From: JBOEGW01 sp050633625
GTDB lineage: Bacteria; Pseudomonadota; Alphaproteobacteria; Rhodobacterales; Rhodobacteraceae
DNA length: 64,000 bases
Direction: 5' to 3'
NCBI GenBank assembly: GCA_050633625.1
Contig: JBOEGW010000001.1
Location: forward strand, 310,001 to 374,000
The first letter of the stretch is position 1; each line of letters starts with the position of its first letter. Below the pieces are notes generated by a model, which did no database searches, was not told the origin of the DNA, and saw only the letters and a program-made list of their open reading frames with translations. The position numbers were made by a program, and so were the translations under genes. Below, in pieces: positions 25,312 to 34,343 of this stretch.

Positions 25312-27669
25312 TCAACTCTCCATATCCAGCGCCAGCGCGAAGGCCACACGCTCAAGCTCGGTCAGTTTTGTTTCGAGTGCCTGCTCATACAGCTCTTTGA
25401 ATTCATCCATCGCGTGCAATTCATCCGCCTTCGCGCGGTGCCAAGCGAAGCCCTCGTTGTGCAGGCGCGCCAGCTCTGCGTCCTGCATTAATCTGTCGAG
25501 TTCGGCGCGCAACCGCGGGATATTGCGTTTGATGGTGATGTCGCGATTGCCGCCCCAGTCCATGCGCACCCAGTAATTGATGCCGATCGAGCGATCCACA
25601 TGCAGCGCGCGGCCCCTTTGGCGCTTCACCAAAAAGCTCTCAGCGGAGCGAAGCGCGTAATGATTGAGTTGCAACAGGTCGTAACCCACTGTTTTCAAAT
25701 CAGAACGCCAGCCTTGCTCATGGTATTTCTCGGTCATTTCCTGACCCGATCCATTGACCCATTTGACCTTGTTCTTGTGCCCATCGCGCAGCTTGTTGGG
25801 GCGATGACAGGACAGCTTTTCATAGGCGCCCGTGTTCTTGGTCATGGTCTTAAAACCCCAGACAGTATGGGGTTTCGGGCAGTATTTGGGAGCACCTTGA
25901 TCGAATTGATCAATCACCAGCGCATCATTGAGCTTCGTCACGCCATTATGGCCAAACAAACGCCAAGTCATCGCAACATTGGTGGCGTCCGGCACCCTGT
26001 CGAGAAAATCCTGCAACATCCCGTTGCCACAGCGCACATTAATGAACTCATCCACGTCAATATGGATCACCCACTGCGCGTTTTTGATGAGCGGCTCTTT
26101 GAGGGATTTGTTGAGCGCGTATTGCTGCGGGGAATTGCCCTTCCAGACGGAATTGTCACGGTGCTGAACAATGCCCATGTCTTGCAAACGGTCCAAAAGC
26201 GCATCGGTGCCGTCGGTGCAATCATTGGTATAAATCAAGAAGTTATCGACGCCCATCATCCGGTGATAAGCGATCCATTCGAGAATATAAGGGGCTTCAT
26301 TCTTCATGCAGCCCACGACCACATTGCCGCTATTGTTCTTTGGCAATTTGCGCATCGGCACTTCGTCAAACGCCGCTGCCAACTCTTCTTCATTGACAGC
26401 GCCAAGCCGGTTGTGAGGCGCGAACCGCCCGCCGCGCAAATGGTGGAAGTTTTCCTTCGCGCGCTCTGAGAGGAGCTTTTCTGCCACCGGGGTGAGGGCG
26501 GAGGAGGGGCTATTGGGGGCGGCCTGCGCTTCTGCGTTTGTGCCGGATTTGGCAGCCTCACGCCGCGCGTTGATTTCGTCGGTGATTTTGCGGATTCGCG
26601 GCATTTGATAGGTGGCGTATTGTGTGGCTCGAAACCCGTTTGTGGGGGTCGGCTCGGCCCATAAATCAACAGGCGCAGGCGCGCTCATGGCGGCTTTTGT
26701 GAGGGCTGGATGCAAGTCCAGAAGCTCGGCGTTGTCTTCCTCAAAATACTCGGACACCGGGTAGAGCGCGCCCGGATCAAGTGGCGCGCCGGGAATGCGA
26801 ACTTCGCCTAAGAACCGTTTCCAAAATTGGCGCGGCAGGTGGAAATCCAAAGTGGTGAGTTTGGCGTAAATCTCGCTCATCTGGCGGGCGCGCCCCAGTG
26901 TTTCGAGGGAGGGTTGCGACGGGCGGCGCGCTGTATTTGCCTTGCCGATTTTCCCTTTGATGCCAATCATATCGCGGATTTCGTCAACAGCGTCCTCGCC
27001 GTCAAACAGCGTTTCATCATAGGCGCGCAAGCACAGGCTGCCCTCGCCAAACACTTTCTCCCAAACGCTGACAAGGGCTGTGTAATCCAGCCAATGTGGC
27101 GGCGCATTTAGCTCGGGGAAATCATTGTTGCGCGGCGCCAAGCGACTCCAGGATTTCAAGGCTTGCGCGCGCCAGTTTTCGCCCTCCGCCAGCGCCAATT
27201 CCGCCGAAAGCGATGTCACGCGGCCTTCCATCACTGCCCCCGCATAATGGCGCGCCAAAACGCCAGCCTGCGCGCCAACATGCATCACGATTTGGATCTC
27301 AGAGGAGAGTGGCAACAACAGCGCGCGCAGGCGGGCGATTTCTGTCGTGTTTGGCAGGCTGGCCAGTTGATGACAGGACAGGACCAAGATGTCAGGGTTA
27401 TATTTGGCGATTTCTGCTTGCAAATCGCGCGCTAAATTGACCCGCAACCGATCCTGCGCCGCGCGCGTTCCAAAGCCGCGCGCATATCGCAGCGCATCCA
27501 CATGGCCGGGATCAGTGATCGCCATATAGAGCTTAGTGTGGTTCTTTTTGCCCGGCGCTTGGGCGTAGCGCACACCATGGCGTTCTAACTGGCCGCGCTT
27601 GTCGTCCAGCACGTCCTGAAGGCGCTCCGCGCCGCAATGTTCCAGCCCAATATGAAGGACAATCCTCAT
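25312..27669 (-). CDS. Fusion of a sulfotransferase-like domain and a glycosyltransferase domain
   Basis: A 785-residue two-part protein. Residues 1-330 begin VLHIGLEHCGAERLQDVL, which aligns by eye with the sulfotransferase PAPS loop but lacks the usual Lys-x-Gly-Thr. The later region QIVMHVGAQAGVLARHY lacks the expected 3'-phosphate-binding Arg-x7-Ser. About 110 residues of linker follow. Residues 449-760 form a glycosyltransferase domain with VGCMKNEAPYILEW, TNDCTDGTDALL, DVDEF at 538-542 and LQLNHYALRSAESFLVKRQ. The first part may be an inactive or altered sulfotransferase that binds a sulfated glycan. Its ATG overlaps the upstream sulfotransferase stop by four bases. Confidence 0.78.
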   Translation of the reverse strand: MRIVLHIGLEHCGAERLQDVLDDKRGQLERHGVRYAQAPGKKNHTKLYMAITDPGHVDALRYARGFGTRAAQDRLRVNLARDLQAEIAKYNPDILVLSCHQLASLPNTTEIARLRALLLPLSSEIQIVMHVGAQAGVLARHYAGAVMEGRVTSLSAELALAEGENWRAQALKSWSRLAPRNNDFPELNAPPHWLDYTALVSVWEKVFGEGSLCLRAYDETLFDGEDAVDEIRDMIGIKGKIGKANTARRPSQPSLETLGRARQMSEIYAKLTTLDFHLPRQFWKRFLGEVRIPGAPLDPGALYPVSEYFEEDNAELLDLHPALTKAAMSAPAPVDLWAEPTPTNGFRATQYATYQMPRIRKITDEINARREAAKSGTNAEAQAAPNSPSSALTPVAEKLLSERAKENFHHLRGGRFAPHNRLGAVNEEELAAAFDEVPMRKLPKNNSGNVVVGCMKNEAPYILEWIAYHRMMGVDNFLIYTNDCTDGTDALLDRLQDMGIVQHRDNSVWKGNSPQQYALNKSLKEPLIKNAQWVIHIDVDEFINVRCGNGMLQDFLDRVPDATNVAMTWRLFGHNGVTKLNDALVIDQFDQGAPKYCPKPHTVWGFKTMTKNTGAYEKLSCHRPNKLRDGHKNKVKWVNGSGQEMTEKYHEQGWRSDLKTVGYDLLQLNHYALRSAESFLVKRQRGRALHVDRSIGINYWVRMDWGGNRDITIKRNIPRLRAELDRLMQDAELARLHNEGFAWHRAKADELHAMDEFKELYEQALETKLTELERVAFALALDMES

Positions 27670-28451
27670 TCCCTGTCTTCCTTGTTGGGTTTGGTCTTGG
27701 CGAGGCGCACAGCGATTTTATGCGGCTTGGCAGAAGTGGTTTTGGCGGGGGCCGTTTTGGCGGCAGGCGGTTCTGGCACGCTCGGCTTAGCTGGCGGTTC
27801 TTGTAGGGGGTGTTCTGGCGCGGCGTCTTCGCCATCCGCCTTCTTGTTCACGTTCACGTTGGCTTGCCCCCACCACGGCAGATCAACGCCGATATGGGCC
27901 GAAATCTTCTCGCGGGCCTGCTCATCCTCGATCTCATATTCAAAGAAATCCGGGTCGTCGCGAAACACCCGACGACAAAAGGTAATGTGCCCCTCGATCC
28001 AGCGCTCAATCTCGCCCGGCTCATCCCCATGCAACATTGGCAGGCCGGGAATGTGGTTTTCTGGCAGGCGCGTGCGCCCAAGGTTGGACCACCGACGCAT
28101 ACTGTCAGCATGTTTGGCAGGGTCACGCATGGACAACATAAACTTCGTCCCCGGATGATGCTTGCGGATCGCATCCAGCAAAGCCCAGTCCATCTGCGGC
28201 CAGTAATTTCGTCCGCGGCGCACAACGCTGATTTCGGTAAAGGCGTCCCGATCCTTCATGAATTGGAGCGGATCGCCGCTCTCAAAATACCCAAGATACA
28301 TGAGCCGCCCCACAAAGCCGCGTTTGCGCCCATCCTCCTCGCGCACCATCCAATCCGCCACCTTAAAGCCGCCACGATGCAGCGCCTTGGCAAGGGTCGT
28401 GGTGCCCGACTTAGGCAATCCCAAATTGACGACGCGCGGTGCTTTACTCAT
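27666..28451 (-). CDS. Sulfotransferase (PAPS-dependent)
   Basis: A 261-residue protein. The 5'-phosphosulfate loop GLPKSGTTTLAKAL starts at residue 11. The 3'-phosphate-binding Arg-x7-Ser is found as R109 to S117 (MRDPAKHADS). It should move sulfate from PAPS to a sugar or lipid hydroxyl. Residues 215-261 form a Pro/Ala/Lys-rich tail (EPPAAKTAPAKTTSAKPHK) that is unusual for the family and might tether it to a partner or a membrane. It sits between a glycosyltransferase gene (4-base gap) and the fusion gene (ATGA overlap). Confidence 0.85.
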   Translation of the reverse strand: MSKAPRVVNLGLPKSGTTTLAKALHRGGFKVADWMVREEDGRKRGFVGRLMYLGYFESGDPLQFMKDRDAFTEISVVRRGRNYWPQMDWALLDAIRKHHPGTKFMLSMRDPAKHADSMRRWSNLGRTRLPENHIPGLPMLHGDEPGEIERWIEGHITFCRRVFRDDPDFFEYEIEDEQAREKISAHIGVDLPWWGQANVNVNKKADGEDAAPEHPLQEPPAKPSVPEPPAAKTAPAKTTSAKPHKIAVRLAKTKPNKEDRE

Positions 28452-28455
28452 GGGG

Positions 28456-29478
28456 TCACCCGATCATCTCGATAAAATCTTGCTCTTCCTGGGTCACGCA
28501 GGGCAAGGCCGCCAAATCCGCTTTGAGCTTGGCAAACGCCGGACGCGCCAACAATTCGTCGCGTTTGGCCCGGTGCAACTCACAAGCCTCAGCATGCAAC
28601 GCCGCAATCTCAGGATCGGCCAAAAGCGCGTCCATCTCAGCGCGCAAACGCGGCAAATATCGCAAAATAGAACTGTCTTCCATCGCCGGATCATTGCGTT
28701 CGCGCCAATAGCTGTCGTCAAAATTACGGTTTTCCCGGTTCACATCCCCGCGGTCGTTTTTCACAAGATAACTGTCCAGCGAGCGAAGCGCGTAATGGTT
28801 GAGCGTGGCGAACTTGCGCGCGCCTTGGGCCGGGAATTTGCGCTTGCGCCGTTTGTTGGCAGCAACCCGGAACTTCCAAGGCACATCGCGCCCGGCACCA
28901 TCGGTCCAGACCGGGCGCTCGTCCTTGGCCAACCCTTTGCGCATAAAGGGGCGGTGCGCTCCAAAATACTGCACAGGAAAATCAATCCGCGTCAGGGTTT
29001 TGACCTCCTGGGAGGTTTCGGTGTTCCACAAATCGGGGTTGTGGGTCTTGGTGAACTGTTCAATCACCGGACGGTCCTCAAACCCCTCAACGCCGCCATT
29101 CGCCATGAACTGAAACGTCACCGAAATCGCGGAAGGCGTGCCGCAGGCGCCAATAAGCTCAGGGATCGTGCCTTCGCCAATATGGATATTGAGGAACTCA
29201 TCCACATCCGCAATCCAAAGCCAATCGGCTTTTTGTACAACCGCCTCGTTCTCAGCCGCCTTAAGCGCCTCCATCTGGTAATTGCGCCCCTCGGCGGGAT
29301 TGGGCAGGTGATGCACGATGCCCTTGGCCGCAAGTGCGTCCAGCAAACGATCAGTCGCATCAGTGCAATCATTTGAATAGAAAAGAAAATCCGTCACCCC
29401 GATCACACGGTTAAAGGCGATCCATTCGATCAGAAATGGGCCTTCATTCTTCACGCAAGTCACAGCGGTAATCCGCAT
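28456..29478 (-). CDS. Glycosyltransferase family 2-like protein, first gene of operon
   Basis: A 340-residue protein of the same type as the gene at 23565 and the second half of the fusion. Shared blocks are VTCVKNEGPFLIEW, YSNDCTDATDRLLDAL, DVDEF at 91-95 and LNHYALRSLDSYLVKND. The sequence between these blocks differs strongly from the other two, so acceptors may differ. No signal peptide is visible. It is the first gene of the five-gene operon; the promoter should lie in 29479-29719, shared with the divergent MoxR-type gene. Confidence 0.83.
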   Translation of the reverse strand: MRITAVTCVKNEGPFLIEWIAFNRVIGVTDFLFYSNDCTDATDRLLDALAAKGIVHHLPNPAEGRNYQMEALKAAENEAVVQKADWLWIADVDEFLNIHIGEGTIPELIGACGTPSAISVTFQFMANGGVEGFEDRPVIEQFTKTHNPDLWNTETSQEVKTLTRIDFPVQYFGAHRPFMRKGLAKDERPVWTDGAGRDVPWKFRVAANKRRKRKFPAQGARKFATLNHYALRSLDSYLVKNDRGDVNRENRNFDDSYWRERNDPAMEDSSILRYLPRLRAEMDALLADPEIAALHAEACELHRAKRDELLARPAFAKLKADLAALPCVTQEEQDFIEMIG

Positions 29479-29719
29479 CAGCGTGCCTGTGCTGTCAATT
29501 TGAGGGCCTTGTCCATTCGTCCGCCTGATTGGTTTGCCGGTTTCCCCGGTCTAACGCGAGATTGTTAACCCAATATGTGTCAAACCACGAGAAAAACGTC
29601 AATCTTTTGCATTTTGGAAACAGTGGCCAGCCCCCGCGCCCCCGCCACCTACAACTCTAGTCGGGGTTGACCTTCCTCACCCCCCAAGGCCTGATGCCCG
29701 CGCTGCAAGGGAGGACCGC

Positions 29720-30631
29720 ATGCCAAACATACCAAGCACCATTGAGGGCGTCGAAGAGCTACTGGCGGGCGAAAACTACGTGGTGGGCCGCGCGCTTGCG
29801 ACAATCGTGTTTTTGTCACTGCGCTTGGGCCGGCCATTGTTCCTGGAAGGCGAAGCAGGGGTCGGCAAGACCGAAATCGCAAAAGCCTTAGCCGCCTCCC
29901 TTGGGCGCCGGCTGATCCGGCTGCAATGCTATGAGGGCTTGGATGCCTCCTCTGCTGTTTATGAATGGAACTTTCCGGCGCAAATGGTCGCGATTCGAAC
30001 CGCCGAAGTGACGCAAGGGGCCAACCGCGAAGCGCTCAGTGAGGAGTTGTTTTCGGACAAATACCTTATTCGCCGCCCGCTCCTTGAAGCCATGTCACCC
30101 CAAGAAGGTGGCGCGCCTGTGCTGTTGATTGACGAGTTGGATCGCACTGATGAACCGTTTGAGGCATTCTTGCTCGAAGCGCTCTCAGATTTCCAAGTGA
30201 CGATTCCCGAACTTGGGACCGTCAAAGCGCCAGAGCCGCCCATCGTGATCCTCACCTCGAACCGGACCCGCGAAGTGCATGACGCGCTCAAACGCCGCTG
30301 CCTGTATCATTGGGTCGACTACCCGGATTTCGACCGGGAAATGGAAATCCTTCAGGCCCGCGCACCCGAAGCCTCAGAACAATTATCGAGCGAAATCATC
30401 GCCTTTGTTCAACAATTACGCACCGAAGACCTGTTCAAAAAACCCGGCGTTGCAGAAACGATAGATTGGGCGAAATGCCTGTTGGCCCTCGATGTGCTCG
30501 CCCTGTCGCCGCAAGTCATCGCCGACACAATCGGTGCCATCCTCAAATACCAAGACGACATTCAACGTCTCGCAGGCTCCGAGGCGACCAAAATCCTGGA
30601 AGACAGCCGCAAAGCACTGGAAGGGCTGTAA
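29720..30631 (+). CDS. MoxR-family AAA+ ATPase (CoxD-like)
   Basis: A 303-residue ATPase with Walker A GEAGVGKT (44-51) and Walker B LLIDELDRTD. MoxR proteins act as chaperones that insert cofactors or activate metalloenzymes, usually with a VWA-domain partner. The next gene encodes that partner, then an XdhC-like and a MoeA-like protein. This order matches coxD-coxE-coxF-type maturation genes of CO dehydrogenase and related molybdenum hydroxylases. CoxD is thought to help insert sulfur and copper at the active site. It starts with ATG behind GGGAGG. Confidence 0.87.
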   Translation: MPNIPSTIEGVEELLAGENYVVGRALATIVFLSLRLGRPLFLEGEAGVGKTEIAKALAASLGRRLIRLQCYEGLDASSAVYEWNFPAQMVAIRTAEVTQGANREALSEELFSDKYLIRRPLLEAMSPQEGGAPVLLIDELDRTDEPFEAFLLEALSDFQVTIPELGTVKAPEPPIVILTSNRTREVHDALKRRCLYHWVDYPDFDREMEILQARAPEASEQLSSEIIAFVQQLRTEDLFKKPGVAETIDWAKCLLALDVLALSPQVIADTIGAILKYQDDIQRLAGSEATKILEDSRKALEGL

Positions 30632-30687
30632 TGATCCCAGTCCCGCACAGCCCAACACGGCGGCCCCTCGCGCCCCTTTCAGTGTTC

Positions 30688-30722
30688 TATAAATATCCTG
30701 GGGGTCTGGGGGCAAAGCCCCC
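30688..30722 (-). repeat. Dispersed palindromic element, copy 1
   Basis: On the minus strand it reads CTGGGGGC-TTT-GCCCCCAG, then ACCCCCAGGATATTTATAG. It is a degenerate member of the element found at 32024, 36093, 48144 and 56816. It lies in the 118-base gap between the CoxD-like and CoxE-like genes. Confidence 0.6.
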
Positions 30723-30749
30723 AGCCTGTCAAACCTCAAAGGCCCGCCC

Positions 30750-32003
30750 ATGGTAGAGCTGCCCGACCTGGACCTGCCGGATCATCCAAAATTCGTGGAG
30801 AACATGACCCATTTTGCGCGCGCATTGCGGGCGGCTGGGCTAAAAGTGGGGCCGGGCAAGGTGATCGAGGCCACCCGCGCGGTGGCAGCGGCCGGGTTCA
30901 CCAAGAAAGCCGACTTTTACTGGACGTTGAACGCGGTCTTTGTGGCGCGCCCTGAGGAACGCCGGGTCTTTCATCAGGTGTTTCGTCTCTATTGGCGTGA
31001 TCCGCGCTATGTTGAACATATGATGGCGATGATGCTGCCCTCGATCAAAGGGGTGCAAGAAGACGTGATCGCCAAACCCGCCGAGAAACGCGCGGCCGAA
31101 GCCCTGTTGGACGGGATCGAGGAGGATGCGCCAGACCTGCCGGATCAGACCGACGAGGAGCAACAGATCGAGATCGACGCCAGCCAAACCATGTCGGCGG
31201 AGGAAAAGCTGCGCAATTTGGATTTCGAACAAATGTCAAATGCAGAGATGGCCGAAGCCAAACGCATGTTGGCGCGCCTCAAACTGCCTATCAAACCCTA
31301 TAAATCACGTCGCACCAAAGCCGCGCTGCAAGGCCAACTTCCTGATTGGCGGCGCACGATGCGAGACCTTGCGCGAAACGGCGGAGAGCTGCGCGAATTT
31401 GCCACCAAAAATCGGCGCGAACGATGGCCCAATCTGGTGGTGATCTGCGATATTTCGGGGTCGATGTCCTCCTATAGCCGGATGGTTTTGCATTTCCTGC
31501 ACACGGTTGCCAACACCAAGGGGGCGGGCTGGGCGAAGGTGCATGGGTTCACCTTTGGCACCCAACTCACGAATATCACCCGACACCTCGAAACCCGAGA
31601 CGTGGACCAAGCTTTGGCGGCGGCGGGGGCGGAGGCGCAAGATTGGGAAGGGGGCACGCGGATTGGCGCGTGCTTGCGCGCCTTCAACACCCAATGGTCG
31701 CGCCGGGTCTTGGGGCAGGGGGCGGTTGTACTGTTGATCACCGATGGGTTGGATCGCGACAGCGCTGATGAGCTTGAAAAGGAGATCGAGCGGCTGCATC
31801 TTTCCGCAAGGCGGCTCATTTGGCTCAATCCCCTCTTGCGATGGGAGGGGTTCGCCCCCAAAGCTGCGGGCATTCGCGCCATGATCCCCCATGTTGATAG
31901 TTTCCGCGCAGGTCACTCCATTGCCTCACTTGAACAATTGGCGCAGGCGATTTCTTCTGAGAAGGATTCAGGTGAGAAGGCGCGTTTGATGGGATTGATG
32001 TGA
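30750..32003 (+). CDS. VWA-domain protein (CoxE-like)
   Basis: A 417-residue cytosolic protein. The C-terminal half is a von Willebrand A domain with the metal-ion-dependent adhesion site DISGSMS near residue 234 and the matching Thr/Asp region (GGTRIGA, LITDGLDRD). The N-terminal half (MTHFARALRAAGLKVGPGKV, then VFHQVFRLYWRDP) is typical of CoxE. It forms a pair with the MoxR ATPase upstream. The VWA partner is thought to bind the client metalloenzyme. Separation by a palindromic repeat may tune relative expression. Confidence 0.86.
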   Translation: MVELPDLDLPDHPKFVENMTHFARALRAAGLKVGPGKVIEATRAVAAAGFTKKADFYWTLNAVFVARPEERRVFHQVFRLYWRDPRYVEHMMAMMLPSIKGVQEDVIAKPAEKRAAEALLDGIEEDAPDLPDQTDEEQQIEIDASQTMSAEEKLRNLDFEQMSNAEMAEAKRMLARLKLPIKPYKSRRTKAALQGQLPDWRRTMRDLARNGGELREFATKNRRERWPNLVVICDISGSMSSYSRMVLHFLHTVANTKGAGWAKVHGFTFGTQLTNITRHLETRDVDQALAAAGAEAQDWEGGTRIGACLRAFNTQWSRRVLGQGAVVLLITDGLDRDSADELEKEIERLHLSARRLIWLNPLLRWEGFAPKAAGIRAMIPHVDSFRAGHSIASLEQLAQAISSEKDSGEKARLMGLM

Positions 32004-32023
32004 CGCAATAGGGGCAGGGGAAT

Positions 32024-32090
32024 GGGGGCGCTGCCCCCGCTTCAAAATGAGATTTTGAACCTCCCCCGAGGTATTTGGAAACCAAAGAAG
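32024..32090 (+). repeat. Dispersed palindromic element, copy 2
   Basis: GGGGGCGCTGCCCCC (32024-32038), then an 8-bp perfect hairpin TTCAAAAT-GAG-ATTTTGAA (32041-32059), then CCCCCGAGGTATTTGG and AAACCAAAGAAG. It lies between the CoxE-like and XdhC-like genes and shares its last block with the copies at 48144 and 56816. Confidence 0.75.
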
Positions 32091-32135
32091 GGCGCTGTAG
32101 GGTTTGGAGGCGCGTGAACGAAGGGTGCAAAGCGG

Positions 32136-33104
32136 ATGGACGATTTTGACAAGATTCCAGAAGTGGCCTTGGGCTGGCATGAGGCCGGGAAGGGCGCGGC
32201 CTTAGCAACGGTTGTGCAAACATGGGGATCGGCGCCGCGCCCTGTGGGGAGCCAGTTGGCGATCTCTGGCAAGGGCGAGATACAGGGGTCTGTGTCGGGT
32301 GGCTGTGTCGAAGGCGCGGTGGTCATGGAGGCGATGGAGGCGCTTGAGGACGGGCAGGCGCGGCTTTTGACGTTTGGCGTGTCTGATGACACTGCATTTG
32401 CGGCGGGCTTGGCGTGTGGAGGCACAATCCGGGTTTTGGTGGAGCCGGTGGGCAAGGGGATTAGTGCGGATATGTTGGCGCAGCTTGTGCACGCGCGCGC
32501 TGACCGTCAGCAGATCGCCTATGTGGTGAACACGCAGACTTGGGCGCGCAGCCTTGTTGGCCCTGAGGATTTTGAGGCGCGGTTTCGCGCGGATCGTTCA
32601 GGTTTTGAGGAAGATGGCGCGACGTTTGTCGGCATTCATAATCCGCCATTGCGCATGGTGATTGTGGGCGCTGTGCATATTGCGCAGGCGTTGGTGCCGA
32701 TGGCGGTTTTGGCGGGCTATGATCCAATCCTGATTGATCCGCGCGGCGCATTCGCGCAGGACCATCGTTTTCCCGGTGTTGAGATATTTGAGGATTACCC
32801 GGACGAGGTTTTGCCAGAGTACGGGTTGGATGCGCGCACGGCTGTCCTCACCTTTTCGCATGATCCCAAGATCGACGATCCGGCGATTGAGGCCGCGCTG
32901 ACATCTGAGTGTTTTTATCTTGGCAGTCTTGGCTCGACCCGCACCCATGCAAAACGGGTGGAGCGGCTACAGGCGCGTGGTTTCACTGAGGCGCAGATCG
33001 CCCGTATTCATGCGCCTATTGGGCTAAACATTGGCGCAAAGTCACCGTCCGAGATAGCGCTTGCCGCGCTCGCGCAGGTGACAGAGGTGTTGAGGCGCGG
33101 ATAA
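32136..33104 (+). CDS. XdhC/CoxI-family protein
   Basis: A 322-residue protein of the XdhC family, which binds molybdenum cofactor and hands it, sulfurated, to xanthine dehydrogenase-type enzymes. The N-terminal motifs are TWGSAPRPVGSQLAI and SGSVSGGCVEGAV. The C-terminal Rossmann domain has VIVGAVHIAQALVPMA and LIDPRGAFAQ, and LGSTRTHAKRVERL closes it. The gene ends in TAATG, overlapping the next start by one base, so the two are coupled. Confidence 0.87.
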   Translation: MDDFDKIPEVALGWHEAGKGAALATVVQTWGSAPRPVGSQLAISGKGEIQGSVSGGCVEGAVVMEAMEALEDGQARLLTFGVSDDTAFAAGLACGGTIRVLVEPVGKGISADMLAQLVHARADRQQIAYVVNTQTWARSLVGPEDFEARFRADRSGFEEDGATFVGIHNPPLRMVIVGAVHIAQALVPMAVLAGYDPILIDPRGAFAQDHRFPGVEIFEDYPDEVLPEYGLDARTAVLTFSHDPKIDDPAIEAALTSECFYLGSLGSTRTHAKRVERLQARGFTEAQIARIHAPIGLNIGAKSPSEIALAALAQVTEVLRRG

Positions 33105-34099
33105 TGGAGTTTGGGTCTGTTGAGTTAGGAGCGGCGCTGGGGGGTGTGTTGGCGCATTCCGTGGCATTGCCGGAAGGGCGGCTCAAGAAGGGCACTGTGC
33201 TTGGCGTGCAGGAGATCGCGCGCTTGGAAGCGGCAGGTGTGCGCCACATCACCATCGCCCGGCTCGGCGCGACAGACATCGACGAGAACAGGGCGGCGGC
33301 CAGTTTGGCGCGCGCCATAACTGGCGAAAGGCCCGGCGTGCGGCTGTCTGCGGCCTTTACCGGGCGGGTGAATGTGATTGCCGACGGGATTGGGCTGGCG
33401 GCGCTGGACGTTGATGCGATTAACGCGATCAATGGGGTGGATGAGACGATCACCCTCGCCACAGTGCCTGCGCATTACCGCATGGAGCCAAATGGGTTGA
33501 TCGCGACGATCAAGATTATTCCCTACGGCATTTGTCGCGAGTCCATTGCGCGGGCGTGCGAGCTTGGTGCGGGGGCGATTGGGTTGGCGCCGGTGGTTCT
33601 GGCCACCGCCGATCTGATCGTGACGTCCCATGCGGCAGGATCAAGCGAGGAGACCGGCAAAGGGTTGAGCGCAATTTCCAGCCGGTTGGCGGCGCTGGGC
33701 ATGTCGCTCATTGGCAAAACATATGTACCGCATGAGGCGGCGGCGCTGGCGCAGGCGGTTGCTGAATCTCAGGCGGACCTCACTTTGATCCTGACAGCTT
33801 CGGCCACCTCCGACCCCATGGACGTTGGCCCAGAGGCGCTGCGCCGCGCAGGCGGGTCCGTGACCCGTTTTGGCATTCCTGTCGATCCGGGGAACCTGTT
33901 GTTTTATGGCACCCACGCGGATGGGCGGCCGGTGATTGGCCTGCCGGGCTGTGCGCGCTCGCCGGCGATGAACGGCGCGGATTGGGTGCTTGAGCGCATC
34001 GCAATTGGGCGTGCGCCGACAAGTGCTGAGATCGCCGCCATGGGCGTTGGCGGGCTGCTCAAGGAAATGCCCGGGCGCAAACAGCCGCGCTTGGGGTAG
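33104..34099 (+). CDS. MoeA-like molybdopterin-binding protein
   Basis: A 331-residue protein with a MoCF-type domain. Its N-terminus (GAALGGVLAHSVALPEGRLK) and C-terminus (GIPVDPGNLLFYGTHADG, VIGLPGCARSPAMNGADW) match the molybdopterin-binding half of proteins that are often fused to a MobA/MocA-type nucleotidyltransferase. That transferase half is absent here: 34100-34291 has no convincing gene. It should act in making or loading the cytosine-dinucleotide cofactor for a molybdenum hydroxylase. It is the last gene of the CoxD-E-XdhC-MoeA-like cluster. Confidence 0.8.
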   Translation: MEFGSVELGAALGGVLAHSVALPEGRLKKGTVLGVQEIARLEAAGVRHITIARLGATDIDENRAAASLARAITGERPGVRLSAAFTGRVNVIADGIGLAALDVDAINAINGVDETITLATVPAHYRMEPNGLIATIKIIPYGICRESIARACELGAGAIGLAPVVLATADLIVTSHAAGSSEETGKGLSAISSRLAALGMSLIGKTYVPHEAAALAQAVAESQADLTLILTASATSDPMDVGPEALRRAGGSVTRFGIPVDPGNLLFYGTHADGRPVIGLPGCARSPAMNGADWVLERIAIGRAPTSAEIAAMGVGGLLKEMPGRKQPRLG

Positions 34100-34291
34100 G
34101 TCAAGGTTTTGGTCCTGTGTGACGCGATTGGCTTTCAGGCGCTGGGGCGTGCCGGACCGATCTTAGCGGTGGACAGGGACGGGACAAGGCAAAGGGCGAG
34201 ACTGCCCAGATCGGAAAACGCGATCCTCACTGGTTCTAGACCTAAAGTAAACACCGGCAAATTGATCGCTTACACCGTGTTATTCAATGTA

Positions 34292-34323
34292 AACAAAAAG
34301 CCCCGGCGCGGGGCCGGGGCTTT
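34292..34323 (-). terminator. Rho-independent terminator of infC
   Basis: On the minus strand AAAGCCCCGGC pairs with GCCGGGGCTTT over a short loop, followed by TTTG, 20 bases after the infC stop. Confidence 0.88.
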
Positions 34324-34343
34324 GCATCACCAGTCTGGTGAGA

